Shown here: piece by piece, positions 52,512-61,845 of the stretch
Numbering within the stretch: the first letter of the stretch is position 1
Layout: the number at the start of each line of letters is the position of its first letter
Assembly: GCA_029582155.1 (NCBI GenBank)
Contig: CM055906.1
Span: 18,648,437 to 18,712,436, forward strand
Source of the DNA: Panopea generosa
Taxonomy: Eukaryota; Mollusca; Bivalvia; Adapedonta; Hiatellidae
DNA: 64,000 nucleotides
Reading direction: 5' to 3'
The notes under the pieces: model-generated
What the model saw: the letters and a program-made list of their open reading frames with translations, nothing else
What the model was told of the DNA's origin: nothing
The model's database searches: none
Program-made: the position numbers and the translations under genes

Positions 52512-53470
52512 GTTATTAGTTATGAACTTAACTAAAGCTCCGACACAAGAGGCGACACGGAAACGTATATTAGTTATGAACTTAACTGAAGCATCGACAG
52601 AATACGTGGCACAGAAACATATATTAGTTATGAACTTAACTTAAGCACCGACAGAAGACGCGGCACAGAAACATATATTAGTAATGAACTTAACTGAAGC
52701 ACCAACAGAAGACGCGGCACAGAAACATATATTAGTTATGAACTTAACTGAAGCACCGACTGAAGACGCGGCATAGAAACATATATTAACTATAAACTTA
52801 ACTAAATACCGACAGAAGACGAGGCCCAGAAACATATATTAGTTATTAGTTATGAACTGAACAAAAGCACCGACACAAGACGCGGCACGGAAACATATAT
52901 TATTTATGAACTTAACTGAAGCACCGACAGAAGATGCGGCACGGAAACATATATTAGTTATGAACTTAACTGAAGCACCGACAGAAGATGCAGCACAGAA
53001 ACATATATTAGTTATGAACTTTATTGAAGCACCGACAGAAGATGCGGCACAGAAACATATATTAGTTATTAGTTATGAACTTAACTAAAGCTCCGACACA
53101 AGAGGCGACACGGAAACGTATATTAGTTATGAACTTAACTGAAGCATCGACAGAATACGTGGCACAGAAACATATATTAGTTATGAACTTAACTTAAGCA
53201 CCGACAGAAGACACGGCACAGAAACATATATTAGTAATGAACTTAACTGAAGCACCAACAGAAGACGCGGCACAGAAACATATATTAGTTATGAACTTAA
53301 CTGAAGCACCGACTGAAGACGCGGCATAGAAACATATGTTAACTATAAACTTAACTAAATACCGACAGAAGACGCGGCCCAGAAACATATATTAGTTATT
53401 AGTTATGAACTGAACAAAAGCACCGACACAAGACGCGGCACGGAAACATATATTATTTATGAACTTAACT
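52262..53470. repeat. 553-bp higher-order repeat
   Basis: Matching frames start at 52353, 52906 and 53459, exactly 553 bp apart. The block repeats GAACTGAACAAAAGCACCGA at each start, and AAGAGGCGACACGG and TAAATACCGACAGAAGAC inside. Two full copies and the beginning of a third are visible. Confidence 0.88.
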
Positions 53471-54398
53471 GAAGCACCAACAGAAGACGCGGCACGGAAA
53501 CATATATTAGTTATGAACTTAACTAAAACACTGACAGAAGACGCGGCACGGAAACATATATTAGTTATGAACTTAACTGAAGCACCGATAGAAGACTCGG
53601 CACAGAAATATATATTAGTTATAAGTTATGAACTGAACTAAAGCACCGACACAAGACGCGGCACGGAAATATATATTAGTTATGAACTTAACTGAAGCAC
53701 TGACAGAAGACGCGGCACAGAAACATATATTAGTTATGAACTTAACAGAAGCATCGACATAAGACGCGGCACAGAAACATATATTAGTTATAAACTTAAC
53801 TGAAGCACCGACAGAAGACGCGGCACAGAAACATATATTAGTTATGAACTTAACTGAAGCACCAACAGAAGACGCAGCACAGAAACATATATTAGTTATG
53901 AACTTAACTGAAGCTCCGACAGAAGACGCGGCACAGAAACATATATTAGTTAGTAGTTATGAACTGAACTGAAGCACCGACAGAAGACACGGCACAGAAA
54001 CATATATTAGTTATGAACTTAACTGAAGCACCAACAGAAGACGCGGCACTGAAACACATGTTAGTTATTAGTTATGAACTTAACTAAAGCACCGACAGGA
54101 CACGCGGCACGGAAACACATATTAGTTATGAACTTAACTGAAGCACAGTGATTCATTACAAATTACACACATACCATTGTCACTTGTTGACTGTTCTATA
54201 ATTATTATTATCGATGATACCTTTATGTCATAATGTTTCCAGCATACATGATCCCCATCAGCGCTAAGATATCTTCTAAATTCCGTTATAATCTTTCTGT
54301 TATACTGTCAGTTATGATAACCTGAAGAGAAATAAATTAAAGCATACAGATTTTTTTTTTACAGCAAAACATAGTTACGAGTTATATATAGTTTGCAG

Positions 54399-54522
54399 CA
54401 GACATGAATTGTATTACAGCTTTAAGCAGACTCTTAGAATCGGCGAAATCAATTATATTGCCTCTACACAAGGTGATGGAAATTCTGTTGCAAAAGAAAG
54501 TGTACACTTAGGTTTTTGTTAA
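54399..54522 (+). CDS. Putative SET-core exon downstream of the satellite
   Basis: An open frame of 76 codons (54292-54519) is entered by two possible acceptors. TTTTTTTTTACAG (exon from 54365) gives phase 1 and TAGTTTGCAG (exon from 54399) gives phase 2. The latter fits the exit phase of the exon at 36488-36623. It reads RHELYYSFKQTLRIGEINYI, then ASTQGDGNSVAK. The RIGEINY-AS and NSVAK parts resemble the R-G-x-INHAS and N-x-V-K order of KMT5A-like SET cores, but the catalytic His is Tyr here. It ends at TAA unless spliced earlier. The match is suggestive only; the AT-rich setting allows chance frames. Confidence 0.3.
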
Positions 54523-54863
54523 TCTTATATATATTTTTTAACAGAAATACATGATGTTTGGTATCAAAATTAAAAGCAATTTATGCTCAATTGCATGTGC
54601 ACCTTCAATCAATAGCAAAATTGTGTATAAAGGTTGTGTACGAAATTCGAGACCGATACGTTTTATCGAAAAAATATTGCTTGAAACAGCACACTTCCTT
54701 TTGCAACTATGAGTATACATTACATAGATCACAATTGTATGACACTGGTATATGCAAATTATCTTGCAACTATATAATATAGGTTTAATTATTATATAAA
54801 TACTAATATGCAAGAAAATATCAAAATGTTAAAATATTTGTGCAAATAAATTTACTTTTTCAG

Positions 54864-54936
54864 CACTAAGATGAAGGTCACAGAAAGTCTGGAACCAACT
54901 GTCTTGACTATTGTCTACAAAGCATCTGAAAATTAA
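54864..54936 (+). CDS. Putative last exon of the SET-like gene
   Basis: The acceptor TTTACTTTTTCAG is followed in phase 2 by TKMKVTESLEPTVLTIVYKA and a stop at 54934-54936, with AATAAA overlapping the stop. Entry phase equals the exit phase of 36488-36623. KMKV followed by a short x-P-x-L segment recalls the sequence after the NHS motif in small SET methyltransferases. The usual YDYG/post-SET end is missing, so the product would be truncated and possibly inactive. Confidence 0.3.
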
Positions 54937-54940
54937 TAAA
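54935..54940 (+). promoter_or_regulatory. Possible polyadenylation signal
   Basis: AATAAA lies directly at the stop codon of the putative last exon. In AT-rich DNA this hexamer is frequent, so position is its only support. Confidence 0.25.
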
Positions 54941-56964
54941 ATTGAAATAAGTTTATGATTATTCAACAAACAACAGTACAATTACAAAATGTTTGAGTAA
55001 ATATGGTGTTGTGCTTTAATGAAATTCCAACATTATCCGGTTACTCTTCCTGTCTGACTTCTACAACACTTTTATTTTTCCTGCAACAGCACCCTTCTAG
55101 GCATTTAACAATTAGAAAACTTTATCAGTAATTCAAAGGGAGAACATGTTTTAAGCTAATATACTACATGCTACTAGGCTTTTCTAAAACCTGGGATACT
55201 CTAGTGAGGATGACTTTAAAAAATCAATATTGCCATCTGTATTTATTTCAATGGCGGCTTGCAAGTAAAGGGATACAACTGTGTTATGCTTTCCTAGAAT
55301 CCAGATCCATAAACAAGTTTGTTTGTAGGAGACATTTAGTCATTAAACCTGTGTTACTGTGTTGCACTGAGTGTTATATAATTATCTAGTTCTAGTTCAG
55401 CATATTTGATTAAAAAGTATGGTTTAAGGCAATTGTTTAAAATGTGTAGCATTTTTTGGAAATAAAGAACTATATTTCACATAGTGATCAACAGAGATAT
55501 TAATCATCGTTACGAATTTGGATAAAAAGTCAATAATATACAGTATACTAAAAAAAATATGAAATATTTGTCTTAACTTAGCGAACAGTCAATGGCCTTC
55601 GAGAAAAGAACCGTAAAAAAAACGTTCATTGATAAATATATAACACATATATACATATATACATATAATAGTACATATATTTGTCGTGGATCATATTCTA
55701 ATATACTGCTTTGATTTTTTTATGCAATTACCTAAGAGTTGTTAATACTTTTAATAGGAAATTGTGCAAATTAGACGGTATGATATCGTAAGAAACAAGT
55801 TTTATGCTATTACATTGTGTTTTTATGGCGTCCATTTTGAATTTTGGCGGCCATTTTGGATTTATACTGAATTGATATAATGACAAATTGGTAAGTTAAT
55901 ACAAGATGACATACTAAAGTACAAAATAACCCAGTTCTGATCTCCTCTGAAGTAAAGTAATAATGCTATTAATGGATTCCAGAAATCCCCAGTTATGTTA
56001 CAAATTTTCATCGTTTTACCCCAAAAATAATGGAAACGCACCAGCAGATTTAAGTAGCTTCCGGGGAGTGACCTCGACACATTATATAAATTGCACACAC
56101 CAAAAATCATTTCTGTAGGATTTAATTCCTTTATTTGCCATTTTGGCCATAAATACCCTCTACTATTTTACTGAAAATGGCGTTAAACAGGAAGTGTAAT
56201 AATCATTACCTAATTTATCTAGGATAACCCTGATTTTCTAGATGGACAATGATATGGAGGTAAGCAACTGAGTTTACATTTGTATGTTTTAAGTAAATAT
56301 TGAATTTACACTAATTATTATAACTGTTTTAAACTTAAATTGTCGTTCCATTTACACACGACAGATTTGCTTATTCTAAAATAAAAGTCTGCGATGTTTT
56401 CTGATAAATTGTAAAGGAATGAATTCAATTTGGAATCGTATTAATATAAACTGTCATTAAAATGCAATTGAACCAAAACTATTTCAGAATGACATTGAAA
56501 TGAAAATGAATCCTAGCACTCCTCACCCACCAACGAGTATATATATGCACATAAACGTGTTCATTAGATATAGTAGAAAGCAAAATCATGCCACATCACG
56601 ACTTTAGCTTGTATCAGCCTGTGGCACACTGTAAGCATTTCTGACCACCCTGTATCGTGAAATCGTCACCAGACGTACATAGTAATATAACATAATATTT
56701 CGCAACTGCGCGGAATTACTAACAAATATATTTCAATGGTCACGTAAATTTGATGCGTGCCACTTCTCAAAATGCGTTCTTTCATTATTTGTAGAACTTC
56801 ATAACAAAATGATAACAGTATTTAAAATGTTCGGATGCAGTATTAATTTGATTCGACTTGCTTGCATATTTGGCATTAATACGATAAGCTGACCTAACCA
56901 CTCTTTCCTGTTATCCAAATCTGGAAAACTCCGGTCTCCACTAGAATCAGCGGTGAGATGAATA
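54941..56964. other. Non-coding DNA
   Basis: No supported gene. An AT/CA simple patch lies at about 55635-55680. A stretch with GGCGTCCATTTTG and GGCGGCCATTTTGGA at 55825-55860 runs into an 82-codon minus frame (55862-56110). That frame has no domain I recognise and may be repeat-derived. Confidence 0.45.
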
Positions 56965-57085
56965 TAAATAATATGCAATGTCGTATATCAATCATCGCGA
57001 TAACTGTAGCCTGATGGGGATTCCAATTTGCGACCCTTAATTGATAGAGACACTATACCGACTGAGGTTACCGAGCACGGTTACC
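56965..57085 (-). mobile_element. tRNA-derived SINE relic (family B, copy 2)
   Basis: TCGTATATCAATCATC is followed by a degenerate tRNA-like head on the minus strand, as at 2335-2455. The head is strongly mutated and no target-site duplication is seen. Confidence 0.5.
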
Positions 57086-57324
57086 TTTAAAATAGTTTTT
57101 CAAACTGCAATTCGGCCAGCGTTTTTGTGCTCGGTCGTTTACTTTCTTTTGCGGCCAGGATTTCCCTACCTCTGGATATGTGAGGGAGTTATTAGTGATT
57201 TTCAGAGATAAGTGCTGTCTTTTACAAACCAAATCGGTTAGATGTTAATGGGAAAATGTGGTCTATACCGTTTGATATTCATTCTAATATGTTTAGTTGA
57301 ATTCTTGCCTATTGTATTTATTCA

Positions 57325-57415
57325 AGTATTTTCGTTGTAAAACAAGGAATCCGACAACGAGGGGTTATCTCCACCTTATCTTTAATCTTTTTATATAAAA
57401 CACAAGGTTGAGTGT
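57325..57415 (+). pseudogene. Possible LINE reverse-transcriptase fragment
   Basis: A short frame reads VVKQGIRQRGVIS, resembling the SGVRQGGVLSP motif of non-LTR reverse transcriptases just before the catalytic Asp-Asp. Downstream AT-rich frames do not give a clear YADD. The match is only about a dozen residues, so this is tentative. Confidence 0.3.
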
Positions 57416-57765
57416 TCTAGGCAAATTATGCTTTTAATAGTTTTAGCATGGCCTAACAAACAAATTAAAACTTCTGGCTTAGCTGACATTTTAGCTAAAC
57501 CTCATATGAAGCTTTTTGAAAAGCTTATTGGTTTTACACATTATAAGACAATTATGTCGCTTTTCCGAGCGCCAACATATACGACACAAAATCAGTCATT
57601 TTCCAATGATTAATTTGTGGATTATCATGAAATAAAGTGCATGTTGCTCCAAACAATGTCTTCTATTATTTAAGACACATTAAATGACCATCAAATTAAG
57701 ATAAACGACTTTAAAATGAGAAAAACAGTTAAAATAAGACTTTTTTTTTTGCATTAAAATTTAAG

Positions 57766-58072
57766 TTGTTGTTGTATGGTGTTTAGCGTCGCTTTCAACA
57801 ATTTTTCAGTCATATCGCGACGGTGTCTACTTGAGACAGTATTCTGTCACACTGGAATATCATGCCGCAGACATATGGTATGATACCCCACCCAGTCACA
57901 TTATACTGACACCGGGCCGACCAGACCTAGAACTCTCCTCTAAATGCTGAGCGTCAAGCGAGGAAGCTTCTAGTACCATTTTTAAAGTCTTTGGTATGAC
58001 CCGGCCGGGGATCGAACCCACGACCTTCCGCATGAGAGGCTGACGCTCTACCACTAGACCACGCCGCGGTCT
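57766..58072 (-). mobile_element. Complete tRNA-derived SINE (family A)
   Basis: The element is 307 bp and flanked by the perfect 12-bp target-site duplication TTAAAATTTAAG (57754-57765 and 58073-58084). On the minus strand it begins with a tRNA-like head containing box A (TGGTCTAGTGGTAGAGCG) and box B (GGGTTCGATCCCC). The body includes GGCATGATATTCCAGTGTGA, and it ends in an ACAACAA tail. The same body occurs truncated at 33399-33610. The intact promoter boxes and duplication indicate a relatively young insertion. Confidence 0.92.
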
Positions 58073-58084
58073 TTAAAATTTAAG

Positions 58085-58398
58085 AAAATTGACATTATTT
58101 TTGCTATAAATGGCCATATTTCTGATTTCTTCCATATTTCTGGCCAAATTTATCCTCCAGCAGGCTGATGCACCAAACTGACCCAATGATACCGAAATTA
58201 ATATCCCTTAAAACAAGACTACATGTGGAAGGAAGTGTGCAGTCTGTCCACCAGAGGGGGGCCTCCTTGTGGAAGGATGTCAAGCAGTGTTTGTAATCTG
58301 CACGTGTAATATAAAAGCAAGCAATATGAAAGAATGTTCATATATCAAAATAGACTGCAGCAGAGAATACTGTATATTTCTATATAAAATCTGCAACA
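58085..58398. other. Left flank of the transposase relic
   Basis: No terminal inverted repeat is recognised by eye. The stretch is non-coding. Confidence 0.4.
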
Positions 58399-60302
58399 AT
58401 GACCAGAGGCTACAGAAAACGCAAAGTGGCTGGCATTTTCTTCAAGACCCACAACAAATTCAACCCGAAGACAGAAAATTTACCTTGTGCGGTTAGATCG
58501 AAGGACAGCATATCAATTGAAGTCTGCAATTCAACAACGGTTTCATTCCAGAATCAAGGCCATCAGTATGAATTAAGACGTCGGCATCTGCAAAGAGAAG
58601 AAGACTCCATTTCAGGCAACCATATTGTAAAATTGTAAAACTACTGTCAATGATGAATATTATGTACAACGATCATCTTCTGACCAGCTGCAAACAACTA
58701 GATCTTGAGCTTTACAGTGAAATCAAGCATGGACTGGGCAGCGAACTTGTTTTTAAGTGCAAATCCTGTGCTTACATGTCTAAAAAGATGAAAACATATG
58801 AAGAAATACCAGATACTAAAAAGGCAGTGATCAACACAGTCCTGGCATCGGCTATACTGGACACCCCGATGGGCATCTCTCGTGCTGAGCAGCTCTTTAC
58901 CCAGCTCGACTTACCGTTTCCAGCTTCCAGTCATCTGCAGTGGCTTACAAATACTGTAAGCAAGGAAGTGGTGAGGATGAACAGTGAAGACATGTCAGAA
59001 AAAAGGCGCCTTGTTGCAGAGCATGCACGTGAGGCTGGTGCAAGTGATCCAAAAGTACTTGACCTGTCCATGGATGCCAGGTATAGCAGCTCTCGGATGA
59101 AGTCATCTTACAAACCAGGGCAAAGTTCTTCCCAGGCATACTCGGTAGCCATAGAAAACAACTCTGCCCAGAAATACATTGTAGCACTTGCTGTGGAGAA
59201 CAAACCTGTGCTGGACTTGGGCTGCGTTGAAAAATAAGGGCTTACCTGTCGACTGCCCGGGTGGACATGCTGGATGTACTGCCAACATCGCATACTTCAC
59301 GCCACATTTAGACAGGAGAATGGCACATGACATTGCTGAAAACCTTTCGCTGGAGGGGTACTTTGTCAGGACACTCACGACTGACGGTGACACACGATCA
59401 TACCTTGGCATGCAGGACTTCTACAGCAAAATAGATACAACCTGGGAATTCTCTCGGCAAGCTGATCCAAATCATCTGGAAGCCACTCAAGAGAGAAAAC
59501 TACGAACTGCAACCTTCAGTACAGACATGTTTCCCCAAGCCACCAAGAGTGACCGCAAGAAAGCACAGGCCAGTTTAGCACGAGACATCAAGGCAAGGTG
59601 CAGCGGTATCACTGAAGAAATGGCGAGACGGGGTAATGGTGATTTAACAAAATATATGTTACACTTACCCGACATCCGGAAGGCCACCAGAGAGTGCTAT
59701 GCTGGAAATTGCAGCTTCTGCCCCCAATCTGCACTGGTATGTTCTGGAGAAGGCGGTAACAGCTGGGGGGTAGATCCCAGATACTTGGACCAAACAACCT
59801 CACATACCTAAAAATGAATGATAATGACAAGTTATTACTGGAGGTAATTTTACAGATGAGGCTAAGTGAAGAGGCAGTTTACAAAGTGTATTCTAGAACA
59901 TCTACTCAGAAATGTGAAGCTTTCAACAGAGCTACTTTGTCGACCATGAGCAAGTCCCAGAACTATGCACGGACATTCGAAGCTTGCCTTGCACTACAAA
60001 CCATGCGAGCTAACAACTTAGTCGACACAGCAGTACGAAAAACGGTTTCTCGCTTGACACGGACATGCTTGTCTGCATCTGCCCGAAGGCGCCTTTTGCA
60101 TATATCAAGAAAGGCACACTCTCACAAAATCTACAAGTGTACCAGGAAGTACAAGGCTAGACGGATAGCACGCCGAGCCCAGATGGAGTACGATCACTGT
60201 CGGGCTCAACAGAGACACCATTATGAGGAACCAGATTATATAAAAGGTGTCCTAGACAACAACCAACATTCGTATGCCTCGACGTCTACTTCCCACCTAT
60301 AA
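58399..60302 (+). pseudogene. Mutator-like DDE transposase, frameshifted
   Basis: Four segments in alternating frames make one coding region: 58399-58638, about 58626-59237, about 59225-59765, then about 59766-60302. An N-terminal basic stretch (RGYRKRKVAGIFFKTHNKF) precedes a C-x2-C pair (FKCKSC). The core has LSMDARYSSS (candidate first Asp at 59073-59075), CPGGHAGC, TTDGDTRSY (candidate second Asp near 59383-59391) and TQKCEAFNR (candidate Glu at 59916-59918). A Cys-rich CSFCP motif lies before the third segment and a basic RKYKARRIARRA tail ends the protein. The D-D-E order with the CPGGH and DGD motifs resembles the Mutator-like transposase domain found in many invertebrate proteins. Frameshifts lie near 58625-58640, near 59225-59240 and at a G6 run at 59765-59770. 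Codon use is less AT-rich than the surroundings, consistent with a mobile gene. The Mutator label is from memory of the family; a DDE enzyme is the safer statement. Confidence 0.6.
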
Positions 60303-60451
60303 CTGGTAACCACATTGCAGCGGCAGGGCAGGGCAAATCAGTACTTGTAAACAAAACAAAGTCACAGAAAAGCTCTGTCACGTGTATAGCAGCACCACTG
60401 ATGAGGTCTGTGTCTGACCGAAACAGTGCTAAATAAAAAGATGGGTGGGTT

Positions 60452-60676
60452 GGTGAGTGAGTGAGTGAGTGAGTGAGTGAGTGAGTGAGTGAGTGAGTGA
60501 GTGAGTGAGTGAGTGAGTGAGTGTGAGTGAGTGAGTGAGTGAGTGAGTGAGTGGGTGGGTGAGTGAGTGAGTGAGTGAGTGAGTGAGTGAGTGAGTGAGT
60601 GAGTGAGTGAGTGAGTGAGTGAGTGAGTGAGTGAGTGAGTGAGTGAGTGAGTGAGTGGGTGGGTGGGTGGGTGGTT
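60452..60676. repeat. (TGAG)n microsatellite with (TGGG) edges
   Basis: About 210 bp of TGAG tetramers is interrupted by GTGAGTGTGAG and GTGGGTGGGT. Minus-strand THSL-repeat frames here are artefacts. It lies between the 3' ends of the convergent transposase and endonuclease relics. Confidence 0.97.
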
Positions 60677-60792
60677 GGGTGGATGGGGTGTTTGTGTTAT
60701 ATTCTTTTTTATGTATACATTGAAAGTGCAATATGAGAGATATGCATAGGTTAATATATACAACATATCCATAAATAAATACCCTACATTTA

Positions 60793-61204
60793 TTAACTAC
60801 CTGTGCAAGTCTTTGCGGAAAGTTTCACGAGACAATCTGGCTCCCGCAAGCCATTCCCAGGAGTGTGTCCAGTACATTTACCCTGTTCAAAAGATTGTTT
60901 TCTACTGTTGTTTGTATAATTATCCTCTAAATTCAAATGCAATACATTTACACAGTTTATTGTTACACAAATGACTAGCCTGCCACTTTGGTGGAATATC
61001 AAGGTCTTTATATTTGATTAATAATGCCATTCTATGGGCACTGCGTGTGCGATGACCCGCAGGGAGTAGATCCCTCGGATCCCTATATCGAAACTGTCCA
61101 TAACTCTTGCTGACACTGCCGGTCCACTGAATACATTGACCATTTTCATGAAGTACAGACTGCTGGGCCAGCCTTTCATGGCAAGTTTGAAAGAAATCTT
61201 CCAT
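60793..61204 (-). pseudogene. His-Me finger (homing-endonuclease-like) protein gene, frameshifted
   Basis: From ATG at 61204 (AAAATGG context) the frame reads MEDFFQTCHERLAQQ, then CIQWTG (C24, W27), YGQF, AHRM (56-59) and ASHLCNNKLC (H78, C80, C85). After a shift near 60950 another frame supplies VNVLHLNLEDN, then GKCTGH and a final Cys before the stop at 60793. The order C-x2-WTG, YG, AHR, SHLC, N-x2-HL matches the zinc-binding loop region of I-PpoI-like His-Me finger endonucleases, which occur as small proteins in some invertebrates. About 135 residues is a plausible full length. Only one lesion, a 2-bp loss or 1-bp gain, breaks it. It converges on the transposase relic and may have travelled with it. 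Function in animals is unknown to me. Confidence 0.6.
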
Positions 61205-61341
61205 TTTGGGCACGTTTATTAAAATTGATCTATTTTCAAACAATTAAATTCTTCTTAAATTATATTTAAATTGATATAAAAACACATCCAAATTGAATGA
61301 AGCACAACTGCAGAGGATATTTTACACTGGGGCTGCGAAAT

Positions 61342-61351
61342 GCATGCTGGG
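61342..61351 (-). promoter_or_regulatory. Possible ZNF143/STAF-like promoter site
   Basis: On the minus strand CCCAGCATGC sits about 140 bp upstream of the His-Me finger start codon. The core matches the CCCAGNATGC part of the animal ZNF143 motif. Position is suggestive; the rest of the motif is weak. Confidence 0.25.
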
Positions 61352-61700
61352 TAAGAGAATAACATAGTAAATCTCAAAATTAGTAAAATTTTAATATTTT
61401 AACTATTTGAATTTAAGTAAATTTAAAAATAAACAAACCTTCAATATTTCTGATATATTATCCAATTTCCCTGTATTTTAGTTGATTGTAGTTCAAATTT
61501 CATGTAAATCCGATGAAAACCAGCTTCGTAATTCAATTTCTTCTATTTTCACTTTCTGTTCATATAGGTGTCACACCTGTACAAAATCCCATATAACTTA
61601 TAATAAATTGTCAATATTGTCCTGCCTCTGACCAATTCCCAGACCTTCCAATCCATATACTTGTCCCGTTTCCTTGTAGAGCAATTAAATGTCTCCAGAA

Positions 61701-61845
61701 TTATCCACAGAAAATGATACCATTAAGGTTTAACTTTTCCACAAATTTGAAATTGCTGAGGTCACTGTCAAAATTTACACTGCATATCTGACACTTCCGC
61801 CGCATTACCACCACATCCCTGACTGCAAGTTCTCGGAAAGTAGTC
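61701..61845 (-). CDS. Putative exon with a C-x2-C zinc motif
   Basis: On the minus strand the acceptor TTTGTTGTATTTCAG ends at 61846. The following frame is open for 47 codons after one base: TTFRELAVRDVVVMRRKCQI, then CSVNFDSDLSNFKF, then a stop at 61701-61703. RRKCQIC provides one Cys pair. No matching second pair is visible. A GTATC donor just before the stop could link it onward. It lies upstream of and on the same strand as the His-Me finger gene, and may be an earlier exon of that gene or a separate small gene. Family not recognised. Confidence 0.35.

Larger units (their letters stand above)
42919..54148. repeat. 54-bp satellite array, about 11.2 kb
   Basis: About 200 units share TGAAGCACCGACAGAAGACG, then CGGCACAGAAACATATATTA, then GTTATGAACTTAAC. 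Many units carry an extra 7 bp (TTAGTTATTAGTTATG), giving 61 bp and shifting the frame. The 54-bp unit is 18 codons. Intact runs read MNLTEAPTEDAAQKHILV repeatedly on the plus strand and KFITNICFCAASSVGASV on the minus strand, with frames up to 132 codons. No splice sites, unique flanking coding sequence or frame conservation support translation. It lies within the largest inferred intron of the SET-like gene. Confidence 0.96.

Noticed and set aside
43140..53641. Many open frames of 60-132 codons on both strands
   Set aside because: All are products of the 54-bp unit being 18 codons long. They start and stop wherever the 7-bp variant or a point change shifts the frame.
39985..54148. Regularly spaced direct repeats that could suggest a CRISPR array
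   Set aside because: Units are head-to-tail with no unique spacers, the DNA is eukaryotic and no cas genes are present. These are satellites.
54558..54813. Opposed open frames (74 and 91 codons) near the putative terminal exons
   Set aside because: Both strands and several frames are open in AT-rich sequence. No motif links them to the SET family.
55862..56110. 82-codon minus-strand frame
   Set aside because: It has no recognised domain and sits beside repeat-like GGCGGCCATTTTGGA sequence. Too weak to call a gene.
57998..58072. Candidate tRNA gene on the minus strand
   Set aside because: The tRNA-like part is fused to a SINE body, flanked by a target-site duplication and ends in an ACAACAA tail.
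60362..60772. Minus-strand frame with THSL repeats
   Set aside because: It translates the TGAG microsatellite.
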